In this document: positions 34,501-44,930 of the stretch, piece by piece
Position numbering within the stretch: the first letter of the stretch is position 1
How the letters are laid out: each line of letters begins with the position of its first letter
Source of the DNA: Priapulus caudatus
Lineage: Eukaryota > Priapulida > Priapulimorpha > Priapulimorphida > Priapulidae
NCBI RefSeq assembly: GCF_000485595.1
Contig: NW_014577230.1
Location: 402,630-447,559, forward strand
Direction of reading: 5' to 3'
Length of the DNA stretch: 44,930 bases
Program-made: the position numbers and the translations under genes
The notes under the pieces: generated by a model
Databases searched by the model: none
What the model saw: only the letters and a program-made list of their open reading frames with translations
What the model was told of the DNA's origin: nothing

Positions 34501-36275
34501 TCCAACCATCCTTCCATCCAATTCCATCTATCTATCGCATCGGTATCGATCTGATTCCATCCATCCATACATCCATCCGATCCATCCACCATCCCATCAA
34601 TCCAATCCATCCATCCATCCATCCATCCATACCATCACACACACTCCATCCTATCCATCCCATCCATCCAATCCATCGCATCCATGCAATTCATCCATCC
34701 ATCAAGTCATCCATCATCCATCATCCATCCATCATCCATATACATCCATCCACACCCTCATCCATCCATCTCATCATCCATTCGATCACTTCCTCGATCG
34801 ATCGATTCATCCACCATCCATCTATCATCCATTGCCATCATCCATTCCATTCCACTCATCCCTCCATCCTATCCAGTCATCATCCATCTATCATCCATCA
34901 CTCACCCCATGCCCATTTACTCATTCATCATTATCCACTTCATCCACCCATCTCATCCATCCATCCCTCCACCTCCATCCATCCATCCACTCCATCCAAT
35001 CCACTCCCTCCATCCATCACATTCCATCCATATCCATCCTCCATCCAATCCAGTCCATTCCATCCCAACATCAGATCCATCCATCCATCATCCATCCCAA
35101 TCCATTTCCATCCAATTCATTCGTCCACTCAATCCATCCATCCATCCTCTCCATCTACCAGACGCTCTCCCTCATCCATCCATCCTCACCACAACACCCT
35201 ATCACATCATCACTCATCCATCCATCATCCTAAACCATCCATCAATCCTCCATCACCACAGCCATCACCCATCATCCAGATTCATCCATCATTCATCCAA
35301 TCCATCCATCCATCTCATCCATACATCATCCATCCCCATCCTCCATCATCATCCATCCATCATCGCTCCACCAGCTCATGCGGCGATCATTCACAGCCAT
35401 CCATCATCTATCGCATCCATCTATCATCCATCATCAGATTCATCGATCCATCTAGAACCCCCTCCATCACAGCTCTCCTCACTCCCTCCTCCTCGCTCTC
35501 TCTCTCACTCCATACACTCATCCATCCACTCGCTCAGTCCTCATCCATCCACGTCCACTCATCCATTCATCCATCCATCATCCATTCCATCCATCCATTC
35601 CAGTCATATCCAGATCTCCTGCACTCCTGCACTCCATGCATCCATCTCCATCGATCCACTCATCCATCCACTCCATCCATCCATCCACATCATTCCATCC
35701 ATCATCCACCATCATCCACATCGCCAGCTCCATCATCCATCCATCCATCTATCCTCCGATCCATTCACTGTATTCCATTCACCATCCATCCATCCATCCA
35801 TCACATCATCACGCATCAGTCATCCATCCATCATCATCCACACTCTCATCCATCCATCCATCGCATCAAATCAATCCCATCCATCCATCCATCCATCTCA
35901 TCCATCCATCCATCCATCCAGCCACTCCATCCAGTCCATCAGTTCCATCCATCCATCCGATCCATCCATCATCATCCCATCCATCATCCATCCATCCACC
36001 ATCCATCCATCCATCATCCATCCATCCATCCTCATATCCATCCATCCATCCACATCTCCATCATTCTCAATCCATCCATCCATCGCATCCAATCCATCAC
36101 ATCCATCACCCAATCGCATCACATCCATCCATCCATCCCATCCATCCATCACATCCATCCATCCATCATCCATCAGCATCCGTCCATCAATTATCTCTAT
36201 TCATCACATCATCCATCATCCATCCATCCATCATCCATCCATCCATCCATCCATACATATCCATCCAATCCATCG

Positions 36276-36311
<36 letters not shown>

Positions 36312-37015
36312 CCAATCCATCGATCCATCATCCATCATCCATACCATCCATCCATCCATCCATCATCCATCCACATCCATCCATCCATCCATCCATCCGA
36401 TCCATCATCCATCCATCCATCTCATCCACATCCATCGATCCATCCATCCATCCATCCATCTCCATCTCATCCATCCATCCATCCATCACCATCCATCATC
36501 CATGCTCATCATCCACATCCATCCATCCATCCATCCATCCATCCATCCATCCCATCCATCCATCATTCCATCCATCCTCATCCATCCATCCGTCCATCCA
36601 TCCATCTCATCCATCCATCCATCCAATCCATCCATCCATCTATCCATCCATCCTTCAATCATCCATCCATCCATCTATCATCCATCCATCCATCCATCCA
36701 TCGTCCGTCCGTCCGTCCGTCCATCTATCAATCCATCCATCAAATCCGCTCCGATCCAATTACGTCCGTCCGTCCGTCTGTCCGATCCATCATCCATCCA
36801 TCCATCATTCATCATCATCCATACCACATCGCATCCACTCCATCACATCCATCCATCCGTCCAATCCTACCATCATTCGTTCCGTCCGTCCGTCCGTCCG
36901 TTCGGCCGTTCGTCCGCCCGGCCGTCAGGACGAGCCTACCTCCGTCCGTCCGTCCGTGCGTCCATTCATCAATCAATCCGTCCGTCCGGTCGTTCATTCA
37001 TCCATCCAACATTTA
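34501..37015. repeat. (ATCC)n satellite, about 2.5 kb
   Basis: Tetranucleotide CCAT/ATCC with many single-base slips, drifting to GTCC units after about 36,700. Because the unit has four bases and no stop in any frame, all plus frames read Ile-His-Pro-Ser; the 867-, 785- and 471-codon frames here are products of the repeat. The only interruption of note is a CT-rich patch near 35,480-35,515. Confidence 0.97.
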
Positions 37016-39594
37016 TCCACCGTGAGAGTACGAGTGTGTAAACGCGCATAATACGCATCTTAATGTGGATGCGAATATTTCTGTACCTATGGTTGTCATA
37101 AACGGAACGATCTGTCATGGGAAAAATGAATTCGACCTGTCTCGTAAATTGTTGATGCGCTTACGGCCAAGCGAAAATGAGACATACGATAGGCCTCATA
37201 ACCCGTACTACCTTAGGGAGAGGACACCGCGACCACTCTATTAACTAATGCCGCCATGGGCATCGTAACTGGCAGGCGGCCATGAACAGACATTTTGGGT
37301 TAATCCGAAAAAAACATGTTAATAAACCTGTTCCTGTTGCAGTGCATTAAAGCGAATTCCCGCACAAACGGGAGCTTAAATTAACTCTAATCTCCTAAAT
37401 CTGGAAACTGGTTTGAATCTGCCGAGGGTTTGTATAAGGCGGAGAGCGAGAGGTGGCATACACAGTATACACAAAACTAGCTCCCCGTGTTTGCAAACAT
37501 CCACCGGTAAGGAACATCTGTAAATAAGGGCATGCCATTATCTAGACGCTATGATCGACAGCAGGGTATCTGCACCACCAGGTGGGTACGGTCTCAGGTG
37601 AGCTTGTGAACTTTGACCCGTAACCACACCTTCGCTCCTGGTTGCTGGAGAGCACACAGCGTCCGTGTGTTGCCATAACACTTTGCCGATTGCACAGCGT
37701 ACCTATGCAAGTACGACAGTTTTTTTCTATAAGGTAGAAACACAGAAACGCGGAAGGTTGTTCCTCGCAATTATCGCCTAGCATGCCGATTTAAAACAAC
37801 ATTTTCCGATTTAGGGCTCACCTAAGGTTTTATGTACATGTTATAACTTATAGCTATTATAATGCTATAAGAAATGGGAGTTGTAACGCTTTCTGTTCAT
37901 ATAAATTCTCCGAACGTAGGAGCAAACGCTACCAGCGCCTGTCACGTCGCGTCTAGAACAAACATAAAAGTGTAACCCAATTAGAAACGACTAAATTACA
38001 AAAACTTATTTAATATTTTACTCGTAGCGAGTAATCCTATTTCCGACTTAAAAAGTATAAATGTAAGTGCAGGAAACGTTAATTATATTAGGGTTAGTGT
38101 CCTACGATAGAGCGGATCACGGGGGTTTACTTTCAATGCGACAGCGTGTTAGGAGTGTTGCGAGTACGCATACATTCTGGTTCGCTTTGTGTCTAACAAT
38201 TTTACTATAGCACACAAAGGCGGACATCTGTTGAACGGGGCAAAGTGCGCAACGGACATATCCTGTTTTCCGTGCGTGGCCTTGTACGGTCACAATGAAT
38301 TCCTTCGAGTGAAAACAACCAGACAATTTACGCGACTGTTAAGAACGAAGATGGCCGACATTATCCCGCACAATGACGTGCGCCCCGGTCTTCGCTCCTG
38401 CATCAATATTATTCGTGCCGAAGCAAAACATTCGGACATTCCTGCTCCAGTTCGGACAACGGTCCCTTGATCACATCGCGAGAAGAACAGTGAGCGAGGT
38501 CAACGCAGGCTACACGCCCCGAATCAAACATAGTTGCCACGCGAATTCTTTGAATTTCGTTCCCGATGTCATTTTGTCTTTATGACTCCGTGAGAGCTTC
38601 ACTGACCCCCGACAGGACTACTGAGAAATACGTTTGTGGAAATGTCACTGGCATTCCAATTCACGTATATATTCCTATAGCTTATCCCGAATACTAAATA
38701 CACACGACGTCTTTTATTAGGCAGATTATAAGGTTGTTTTAGCCACATTATTTTAGCTTAATATCCCTATAAACGAATTACGATCTCGCCTCCGTTACGT
38801 CACTACCAAGGCAGGGGATCACCTCAGTTTATTTCCCATCGACGCCATTTTTCCATTAGTCAAAATAGAAGAATGTTCTTGGCCATGATTTTCAAGCATA
38901 TTATTCTTACAAATGAACCCTATCAACTTATTCATTTTACGTCACCATCTTGACAGATATGTTTTTCTTATATAAGAAAGGCGGCGTTTTACTTTGATTA
39001 CCTGGAAAACGGTAGTCAATCTACATTTTATAGAACTACTCTGCTTTGCTGATACTGTGTGAAGAGTAGGCAGGTCATTCATTGTATTGCAAAGAATTAT
39101 TCAAAGTTTCATTCCGAGATACCCAAACTGTTCTCTAAAAACCCATACACATGAACTGAAGTGCGTGCACGCACGCATACGCGCACTGACGCACGCGCAC
39201 GTACATTACAAGCGCAATGCGTGCGTGCACATATGTGATACAACAAGGGCAGTCGCTTGAAGAGAACCCATGTGATGTTAGCATTGGTTCGTAATCTAGC
39301 CCTGCGGCAATCCAAGTAGCTCCGCCGAAGCGCATTCTCCTCCCATTATACAGAAACTCGGCCGTTAAGCCCAAGGAATACATTTTTTATCGGTGATTCA
39401 GAGCGCAGTCATTGTGATTTCGGTGCACTCATGAGCATGATTTTACTTTTTTTTTAATTGAGAGCTACTTTACGTTACTGATGCTTCATAGCACGCGGGG
39501 CAGCTGATTGCCGAGAAGGATATCCTACATTACCATAACAGTTAGCCGCTTTACTAATCGGTAGACCACCTAGTTTGACTGCAGCCATACTGGC
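37016..39594. other. Unique stretch, no gene recognised
   Basis: A minus-strand acceptor-like tract (TTTCTGTGTTTCTACCTTATAG near 37,730) precedes an 80-codon frame at 37,542-37,784 that has no domain or convincing donor. A plus frame at 38,189-38,470 is likewise unassigned. A CG-rich alternating patch lies near 39,162-39,225. Confidence 0.4.
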
Positions 39595-39652
39595 ATCTCT
39601 CTCTCTCTCTTTCTCTCTCCCTCTATCTCTCTCTCTCTCTCTCTCTCTCCTC

Positions 39653-39688
<36 letters not shown>

Positions 39689-39746
39689 CTCCTCTCGTCT
39701 TCCCTCTCTCTCTTTTTTCTCTCTCTTCCTCTCTCTTTCTCTCTTG
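39595..39746. repeat. (CT)n tract
   Basis: CTCTCT with TCC and TTTTTT interruptions. It lies 100 bp before a CA/CG tract, again as a pair. Confidence 0.95.
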
Positions 39747-39851
39747 TTCATGGCCATTGTGATACGTAACCTTCAGGCAAAATAAGTATTACCAACCAAG
39801 CTCTTCCAGGAAGGATCCGATCTAAAAGATCATAAGCTCTCTATCACATCG

Positions 39852-40010
39852 CATACACACCCACGCACACACATGCGCGCGCGTACGTACGCACGCACAC
39901 ACGTACGCGCGCGCACACACCACACACACACACACACACACCACACACACACCACACACCAACACACAACACACACACACACACACACACACCACACACA
40001 CACAACACAA
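39852..40010. repeat. CA/CG tract at the outer end of the left arm
   Basis: It begins GCGCGCGCGTACGTACGCAC and passes into CA repeats with CC slips. The reverse complement of this structure closes the window at 44,804-44,922. Confidence 0.95.
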
Positions 40011-41508
40011 CGACAAACAATTTAGGCGAGGCAAACGGTGTATTCGAGGCTCTTGGAAATATCCAGACCATGGTGAGCATTACGATTGTTCAATGCACAG
40101 AGCCGTTAGTGTTATTTAGGTTAGTGAAGCCAGTAGGGCCATTCGGACTTTTGTGATCACGATGCACTTATAAATTGGCTAAATCGCGGAACCTTCACTT
40201 TTTGACCGACAGGACAATTTTTTGATTTGATTGATAACAAGGCGTATTTTGGCATTCGAATTTGAATTGACATGCCTGTCATATACCTTCCCTAAACGTC
40301 TCCGAAACTCCACACCAATATGTCTAAAACTTATCCTGTAATATCAATGCTCTATTTTGCGTAAGCCTCCACCTAAATTCATCCCACCCTCACCTTCCAT
40401 CTTGATGTTCCACCTATTTCACACCTTCGCATGCGCACGTGTAGATAATCTGTCAGACAGGCAGTCCGGTCGGACCACGCAAACGTATCGAATAGACTAA
40501 ACGCAGAGAGAAAGGCCCGTAACCCCTTTCACGGGCGCATTCACCCCTTCTTCGCACCATCGGCGCACACGAGTAGGGGCAACAGCGCTGACAGATGGTT
40601 TCGCTGGCAGTGTACGTCTTGTGTCGAAGTACGTTTACTTAGGCCCGCCGTGTTTATACTGCAGCACTTCGAACTTCTTCGAGGACAGTGCCGGACTTCC
40701 TTTTTTTTTGCCAAAATACTCGCAGAAACAACAAGCGGGCGCGGTGCGCGGCGAAACTGCAACAACAAACATGGCTGAAACATGGCGTTAGAGAATTGTT
40801 CATGCTTCGAATAGACGTCCGCTAGATTGCGCGGTCCATTCCCGATCGACAGGGTCGAAGCTGAGCCGGCTCCAGTCTAGAATTAAGTCTCGACCACATG
40901 TTATAGATGCAGTTGTAATACAAATTCCGCTCAATAAAAAGAGAGATTCGTTAAGTGGCATTAACGGCTTGCCGAAACGGCTTTCTAATGAAGCCATTAC
41001 AGAACGAGCGGGCGTTGGTTTTGGGACATAAATTTCACCTTAAGTACGAGTTCGCATGCATGGTGCGTATTCCACCTGGATTTTAATTGCCCCCGCTGCT
41101 ACGCCGGCTTGCCTCACTTATGACCAGCTTCCATTTCTATTCCAAACGAAATCCGCAAACAACCGCGAGAGTACTACGGCTATAGTTGCTTTACATTTTG
41201 AATACTGGCTCAAACATTCCTAATCGCTTCACTCTCGTTATAAATATAACCTCCCACTCGTGAGTAACGACACGGGGGCATGCGAGCCTCTCGTTAGCCT
41301 GACATTTGAAAGCAAGAATTAATCGAAGCAATATATTATGTCATGAGCTGAACTGTTTCTGTTTGTAACGATGCCGAACGATGCCAGTCTGAGCACGTAC
41401 GGTGTATATCAGTCTTGCTGGATGGCGAAATATGCTGATCCATTGGCGCAATATCCAATTCGACAACTCTATTATTACTAGATATTTGCATTTCTAATTA
41501 TCGGCAAT

Positions 41509-41612
41509 AAATAAAAGAATAAATAAATAAATAAATAAATAATTGAATAAATGAATGAATGAATGAATGAATAAATAAATAAATAGATAGATAGATAGAT
41601 AAATAAATAAAT
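41509..41612. repeat. AAAT / GAAT / GATA tetranucleotide tract
   Basis: Regular blocks of AATA, then GAAT, then GATA, then AATA. The mirror copy at 43,185-43,288 has the same block order but with many one-base gaps. Confidence 0.95.
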
Positions 41613-41650
41613 AACTCGGGCAATGGCGATTGTAGATAGCGTTAGTTATT

Positions 41651-41750
41651 GTACTCTACGCTCTTTTACGCTTATTGTACTTACGCTCTTTTACGCTTAT
41701 TGTACTTACGCTCTTTTACGCTTATTGTACGCTACGCTCTTTTACGCTTA
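41651..41750. repeat. 25-bp tandem repeat, four units
   Basis: Unit GTACTTACGCTCTTTTACGC plus TTATT. Units two and three are identical, and the first and last are variants. The right arm carries the same four units in reverse complement at about 43,045-43,152. Confidence 0.93.
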
Positions 41751-41884
41751 CTCTGTATCTGGAACGCTTTCGCCGTGCTTAAATGATATACGATGCCTTT
41801 CAGGTATCGGTTTAAGGTCGATGTCATCGTATAGTAGAGAATTCACATACCGGCAGGCACGCACATAGGCAGGCACGCACATAA

Positions 41885-42045
41885 GTAGAGTTTACACCAC
41901 GGACGCCGCTGTAAGCTTGACTGACTGAGAGTTTACACCACGGACGCCGCTGTAAGCTTGACTGACTGAGGGTTTACACCACAGATGCCACTGTAAGCTT
42001 GACTGACAGAGAGCTTACAACACAGATGCGACTGTAAGCATGACT
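41885..42045. repeat. Second 41-bp minisatellite, under four units
   Basis: Two nearly identical consensus units and then the two variant units that also close the first array, ending CATGACTCACGGGGCC. The shared end variants show that this is a copy of the right edge of the array at 32,797-33,705, not an independent expansion. Confidence 0.93.
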
Positions 42046-42835
42046 CACGGGGCCGATATTGGTTTTGCGTTTTAGTCTTAGGGAGGCGAAGATAAACGGG
42101 GGAGATGGGAAAGAGGAAGGGCCACTTTTCAGGGCAAACAAAAATCATGCTACCGTGTAACGACTGTAACGATGTTCGTAGTTAGCTCTATAGAAGAGCA
42201 GACTGCTCGTTACATATACAGAAATTCTGGTCGAATGGAAAATGCTATTACAGCATTCGTTTTAATTAATATATTTTCGGATAACCCAGATGCGATTCAT
42301 GATAGCTGCAAGCAGGATGGTTACTATTTCTGGAGGTGTTTGTGATATGAGTTGTTAATTCGAAAACGATCAACTCAATTAGAAACCGCACCGGATTTTA
42401 TATTTGTTTTTAAAAGAACTTCTATATTTTCTGATAATTTTTCCTGATGTTTCTTATCTGTCTGTCTGTCCGACTGGGTGACTCGCTGTAACTATCTCTC
42501 GTCGCAAACAGAAAATGCGCTTGAACCTCCTGGAAATGCACAGCACGGAATATGTACTTGCATAATTTAGGTTTAATTTAGAATAGCGACTTTGAGTTTA
42601 AGTGCACCATACACCAGCTGCGCAGCAAGGGATCGTTGCCCGCCCCATGCGACTCGCTGCTGATTAAAACAATCATGAATTTAAATTGCACAAATCTGGA
42701 TGTGTAATCGGCTGTGAAACTCACTTGATTCACACGAATTATCAATCTGCTCTAATTGCCAGCCGAATGTTTCGTCGGCCTGCAAAGACGCAGGTCAATT
42801 TAGGCATGCGTCTATACGTCCATGCGTCCAACCAT
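42046..42835. repeat. Unique block of the duplicated module, copy 2
   Basis: A direct copy of 33,706-34,500, ending like it in GGCATGCG, then TCCAACCAT. The differences are largely short gaps. It forms the centre of the inverted repeat. Confidence 0.9.
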
Positions 42836-42887
42836 CTTTCTATCCATCCATCTATCTATCCATCGATCGATCCATCCATCTATCTCT
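42836..42887. repeat. Short (ATCC/ATCT)n, counterpart of the ATCC satellite
   Basis: About 12 tetranucleotide units at exactly the module position where copy 1 expands to 2.5 kb. Confidence 0.93.
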
Positions 42888-42899
42888 TAGTGTTGCGTG

Positions 42900-44922
42900 A
42901 AGCCTGCCATGTGCCTACACGTTACTGTGCCTGCCGGGTATGTGAATTATCTCTACATACGATGACGATCGACCTTAAACCGATACCTGGAAAGCATCGT
43001 TTATATCATTTAAGCACGGCGAAAGCGTGTCCAGATACAGAGTAAGCGGTAAAAGAGCGTAGCGTACAATAAGCGTAAAGAGAGCAAGTAGCAATAAGCG
43101 TAAAAGAGCGTAAGTACAAATAACGTAAAAGTAGCGTAGAGTACAATAACTAACGCCTAATCTAACAATCGCCATTGCCCGAGTTATTTTATTTATTTAT
43201 CTATCTACTATACTATTTATTATTTAATTCATTCCATCATTTCATTCATTTATTCAATGATTGTATTTATTTAATTTATTTATTCTTTATTATTGCTCCG
43301 AATTAGAAATGCAAATACTAGTAATAATAGAGTTGTCGAATTGGATTATTGCGGCCAATGGATCAGCATATTTCGCGCATCCAGCAAGACGATAATACAC
43401 CGTACGCTGCTCAGACTGGCAATCGGGTTCGGGCATCGTTACAAACCAGAAACAGTTGCAGCTCATGCACATAATATATTGCTTCGATTAATCTTGCTAT
43501 CAAATTCAGCGTAACGAAGAGGCTTCGCCTATGCCCCCGTGTCTCTACTCACGGAGTGGGCAGGTTTATTATTATAACGAGTGAAGCGATTAGGAATGTT
43601 TGAGCCGAGTATTCCAAACATGTAAAGCAAGCCCGTTAAGCCGAGTACGCTCGCGGTGTTGCCAGGATTTCGTTTGGAAATTGAAACTGCGAAGCTGGTC
43701 ATAAGTTGAGGCAAGCCGGACGTAGCAGCGGGCAATTAAAATCCAGGTGAATACGCACCATGCATGGCGAACTCGTACTTAAGGTGAAATTTATGTCCCA
43801 AAACCAACGCCCGCTCGTTCTGTAATGGCTTCATTAGAAAGCCGTTTCGAGCAAGCCGTTAATGCCTACTTAACGACATCCTCTTTTTATATGAGCGGAA
43901 TTTGTATTACAACTGCATCTATAACATGTGGTCGGCGAACTAATTCTAGACTGGAGCCGCTCAGCTTCGACCCTGTCGATCGGGAATGGACCGCGCAATC
44001 TAGGCGGACGTCTATTCGAAGCATGAACAATTCTCTAAACGCCATGTATTCACGCCATGTGTTGTTGTGCAGTTTCGCCGCGCACGCGCGCCGCTGTTGT
44101 TTCTGCGAGTATTTGGCAAAAAAAAAGGAAGTCCGGCACTGTCCTCGAAAGAATTCGAAGTGCTGCAGTATAAACACGGCGGGCGGCTAAGTAAACGTAC
44201 TTCGACACAAGACGTACACTGCCAGCGAACCATCTGTCAGCGCTGTTGCCCCTACTCGTGTGCGCCGATGGTGCGAAGAAGGGTGAATGCGCCGGTGAGA
44301 GGGTTACGGGCCTTTCTCTCTGCGTTTTAGTCTATTCGATACGTTTGCGTGTCGACCGGGCTGCCTGTCTGACAGATTATCTACACGTGCGCATGCGAAG
44401 TGTGAAATAAGGTGGAACATCAATGGAAGTGAGGGTGGGATGAATTTAGGTGGAGGCTTACGGCAAATAGAGCATTGATATACAGGATAAGTTTTAGACA
44501 TATTGGTGTGGAGTTTCGGAGACGTTAGGAAGGTATATGACAGGCATGTAAATTCAAATTCGATGCCAAAATACGCCTTGTTAATCATCAAATCAAAAAT
44601 TGTCCTGCGGTCAAAAGTGCAGTTCCGCGATTTAGCCAATTTATAAGTGCATGTGATCACAAAAAGTCCGAATGGCCCTACTGCGCTTCACTAAACCTAA
44701 ATAACACAACGGCTCTGTGCATTGAACAATCGTAATGCTCACGCCATGGTCTGGATATTTCCAAGAGCCTCGAATACCGCCGTTTGCCTCGCCATAAATT
44801 TGTCGTGTGTGTGTGTGGTGTGTGTGGTGTGTGTGTGTGTGTGGTGTGTGTGTGTGTTGTGTGGGTGTGTGTGTGTGTGGTGTGTTGTGTTGCGCGCGTA
44901 CGTGTGTGCGTGCGTACGTACG
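42900..44922 (-). repeat. Right arm of the large inverted repeat
   Basis: The reverse complement of 39,880-41,880. In a 240-bp stretch compared by eye (43,797-44,040 against 40,797-41,037) the arms differ mainly by about ten short gaps and hardly any substitutions. Reading frames are therefore shifted between arms: the plus-strand frame 43,825-44,190 matches the left-arm minus-strand frame at 40,997-40,800 only in part. The arm reaches the window end, so its outer limit and any flanking duplication are unseen. Confidence 0.9.
44804..44922. repeat. GT/GC tract at the outer end of the right arm
   Basis: GT repeats with GG slips, then GCGCGCGTACGTGTGTGCGT. It is the mirror of 39,880-40,010. Confidence 0.95.
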
Positions 44923-44930
44923 CCAGCGGC

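Larger units (their letters stand above)
39880..41880 (+). repeat. Left arm of a large inverted repeat
   Basis: About 2 kb whose reverse complement recurs at 42,900-44,922. The arm contains, in order: the CA tract; a 700-bp unique part; short unassigned minus-strand frames (for example 40,997-40,800, MASLESRFGKPLMPLNESLF); a tetranucleotide tract (41,509-41,612); and a 25-bp tandem repeat of four units (41,651-41,750). The tandem repeats here are clean, unlike in the right arm. No transposase is visible. Confidence 0.92.

Noticed and set aside
34422-37025. 867-codon open frame rich in Ile-His-Pro-Ser, taken as a giant repeat protein
   Set aside because: The tetranucleotide unit is stop-free in every frame, so three long frames overlap. 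The frame follows the repeat exactly and has no start context, signal or domain.
37542-37784. 80-codon minus-strand frame after an acceptor-like tract
   Set aside because: No donor of good quality follows, the peptide has no recognisable motif, and other frames are similarly open.
40541-44330. Lys-rich and Cys-containing frames found in both arms of the inverted repeat
   Set aside because: The frames shift between arms because of gaps, so similarity reflects the DNA duplication. There is no domain and no independent evidence of coding.

Overview
This is non-coding-rich eukaryotic DNA, almost certainly from an animal and probably a marine invertebrate. Evidence: GT-AG splice signals with long pyrimidine tracts, TATA- and Inr-like core promoters, no bacterial gene density, small non-autonomous DNA transposons (MITEs), and a very high load of (GA)n and (CA)n microsatellites. 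The species cannot be fixed from the sequence; a mollusc-like genome is only a guess. No rRNA, clear tRNA, CRISPR array or complete protein-coding gene was recognised. Nearly all long open frames are translations of simple repeats.

Left part (1-13.7 kb). The best gene evidence is the 5' end of a minus-strand gene: an untranslated first exon at about 4,945-4,760, an intron, and a coding exon at 3,230-3,142 that encodes a signal peptide and ends in phase 1. A possible third, terminal exon lies at 2,606-2,521. The rest is introns or intergenic DNA with GA, CT and CA tracts, CpG-rich stretches around 9.2-10.5, 12-12.7 and 13-13.7 kb, and a near-perfect 39-bp palindrome at 7,282.

Middle part (13.7-32.8 kb). 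Two MITE-type elements lie at 14,908-15,279 and 15,520-15,810, the second with a clear 9-bp target duplication. A third lies at 30,870-31,024, with TA at both ends. Weak exon candidates occur at 14,325-14,438 (minus) and 24,541-24,676 (plus). A CpG-rich minus-strand promoter zone lies at 26.0-27.0 kb. Several purine or pyrimidine tracts are followed by alternating GT/GC tracts.

Right part (32.8-44.93 kb). A 41-bp minisatellite (about 22 units), a roughly 800-bp unique block and a 2.5-kb (ATCC)n satellite follow one another. The same minisatellite-block-ATCC module occurs a second time, shortened, at 41,885-42,887. There it forms the 1-kb spacer of a large inverted repeat with arms of about 2 kb (39.88-41.88 and 42.90-44.92 kb). 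The differences between the sampled copies are mostly single-base insertions and deletions, which is what unpolished long-read sequence looks like. The structure is therefore either a real long-inverted-repeat element or local duplication, or partly an assembly artefact. It is the most notable object in the window, but no new gene system can be claimed.
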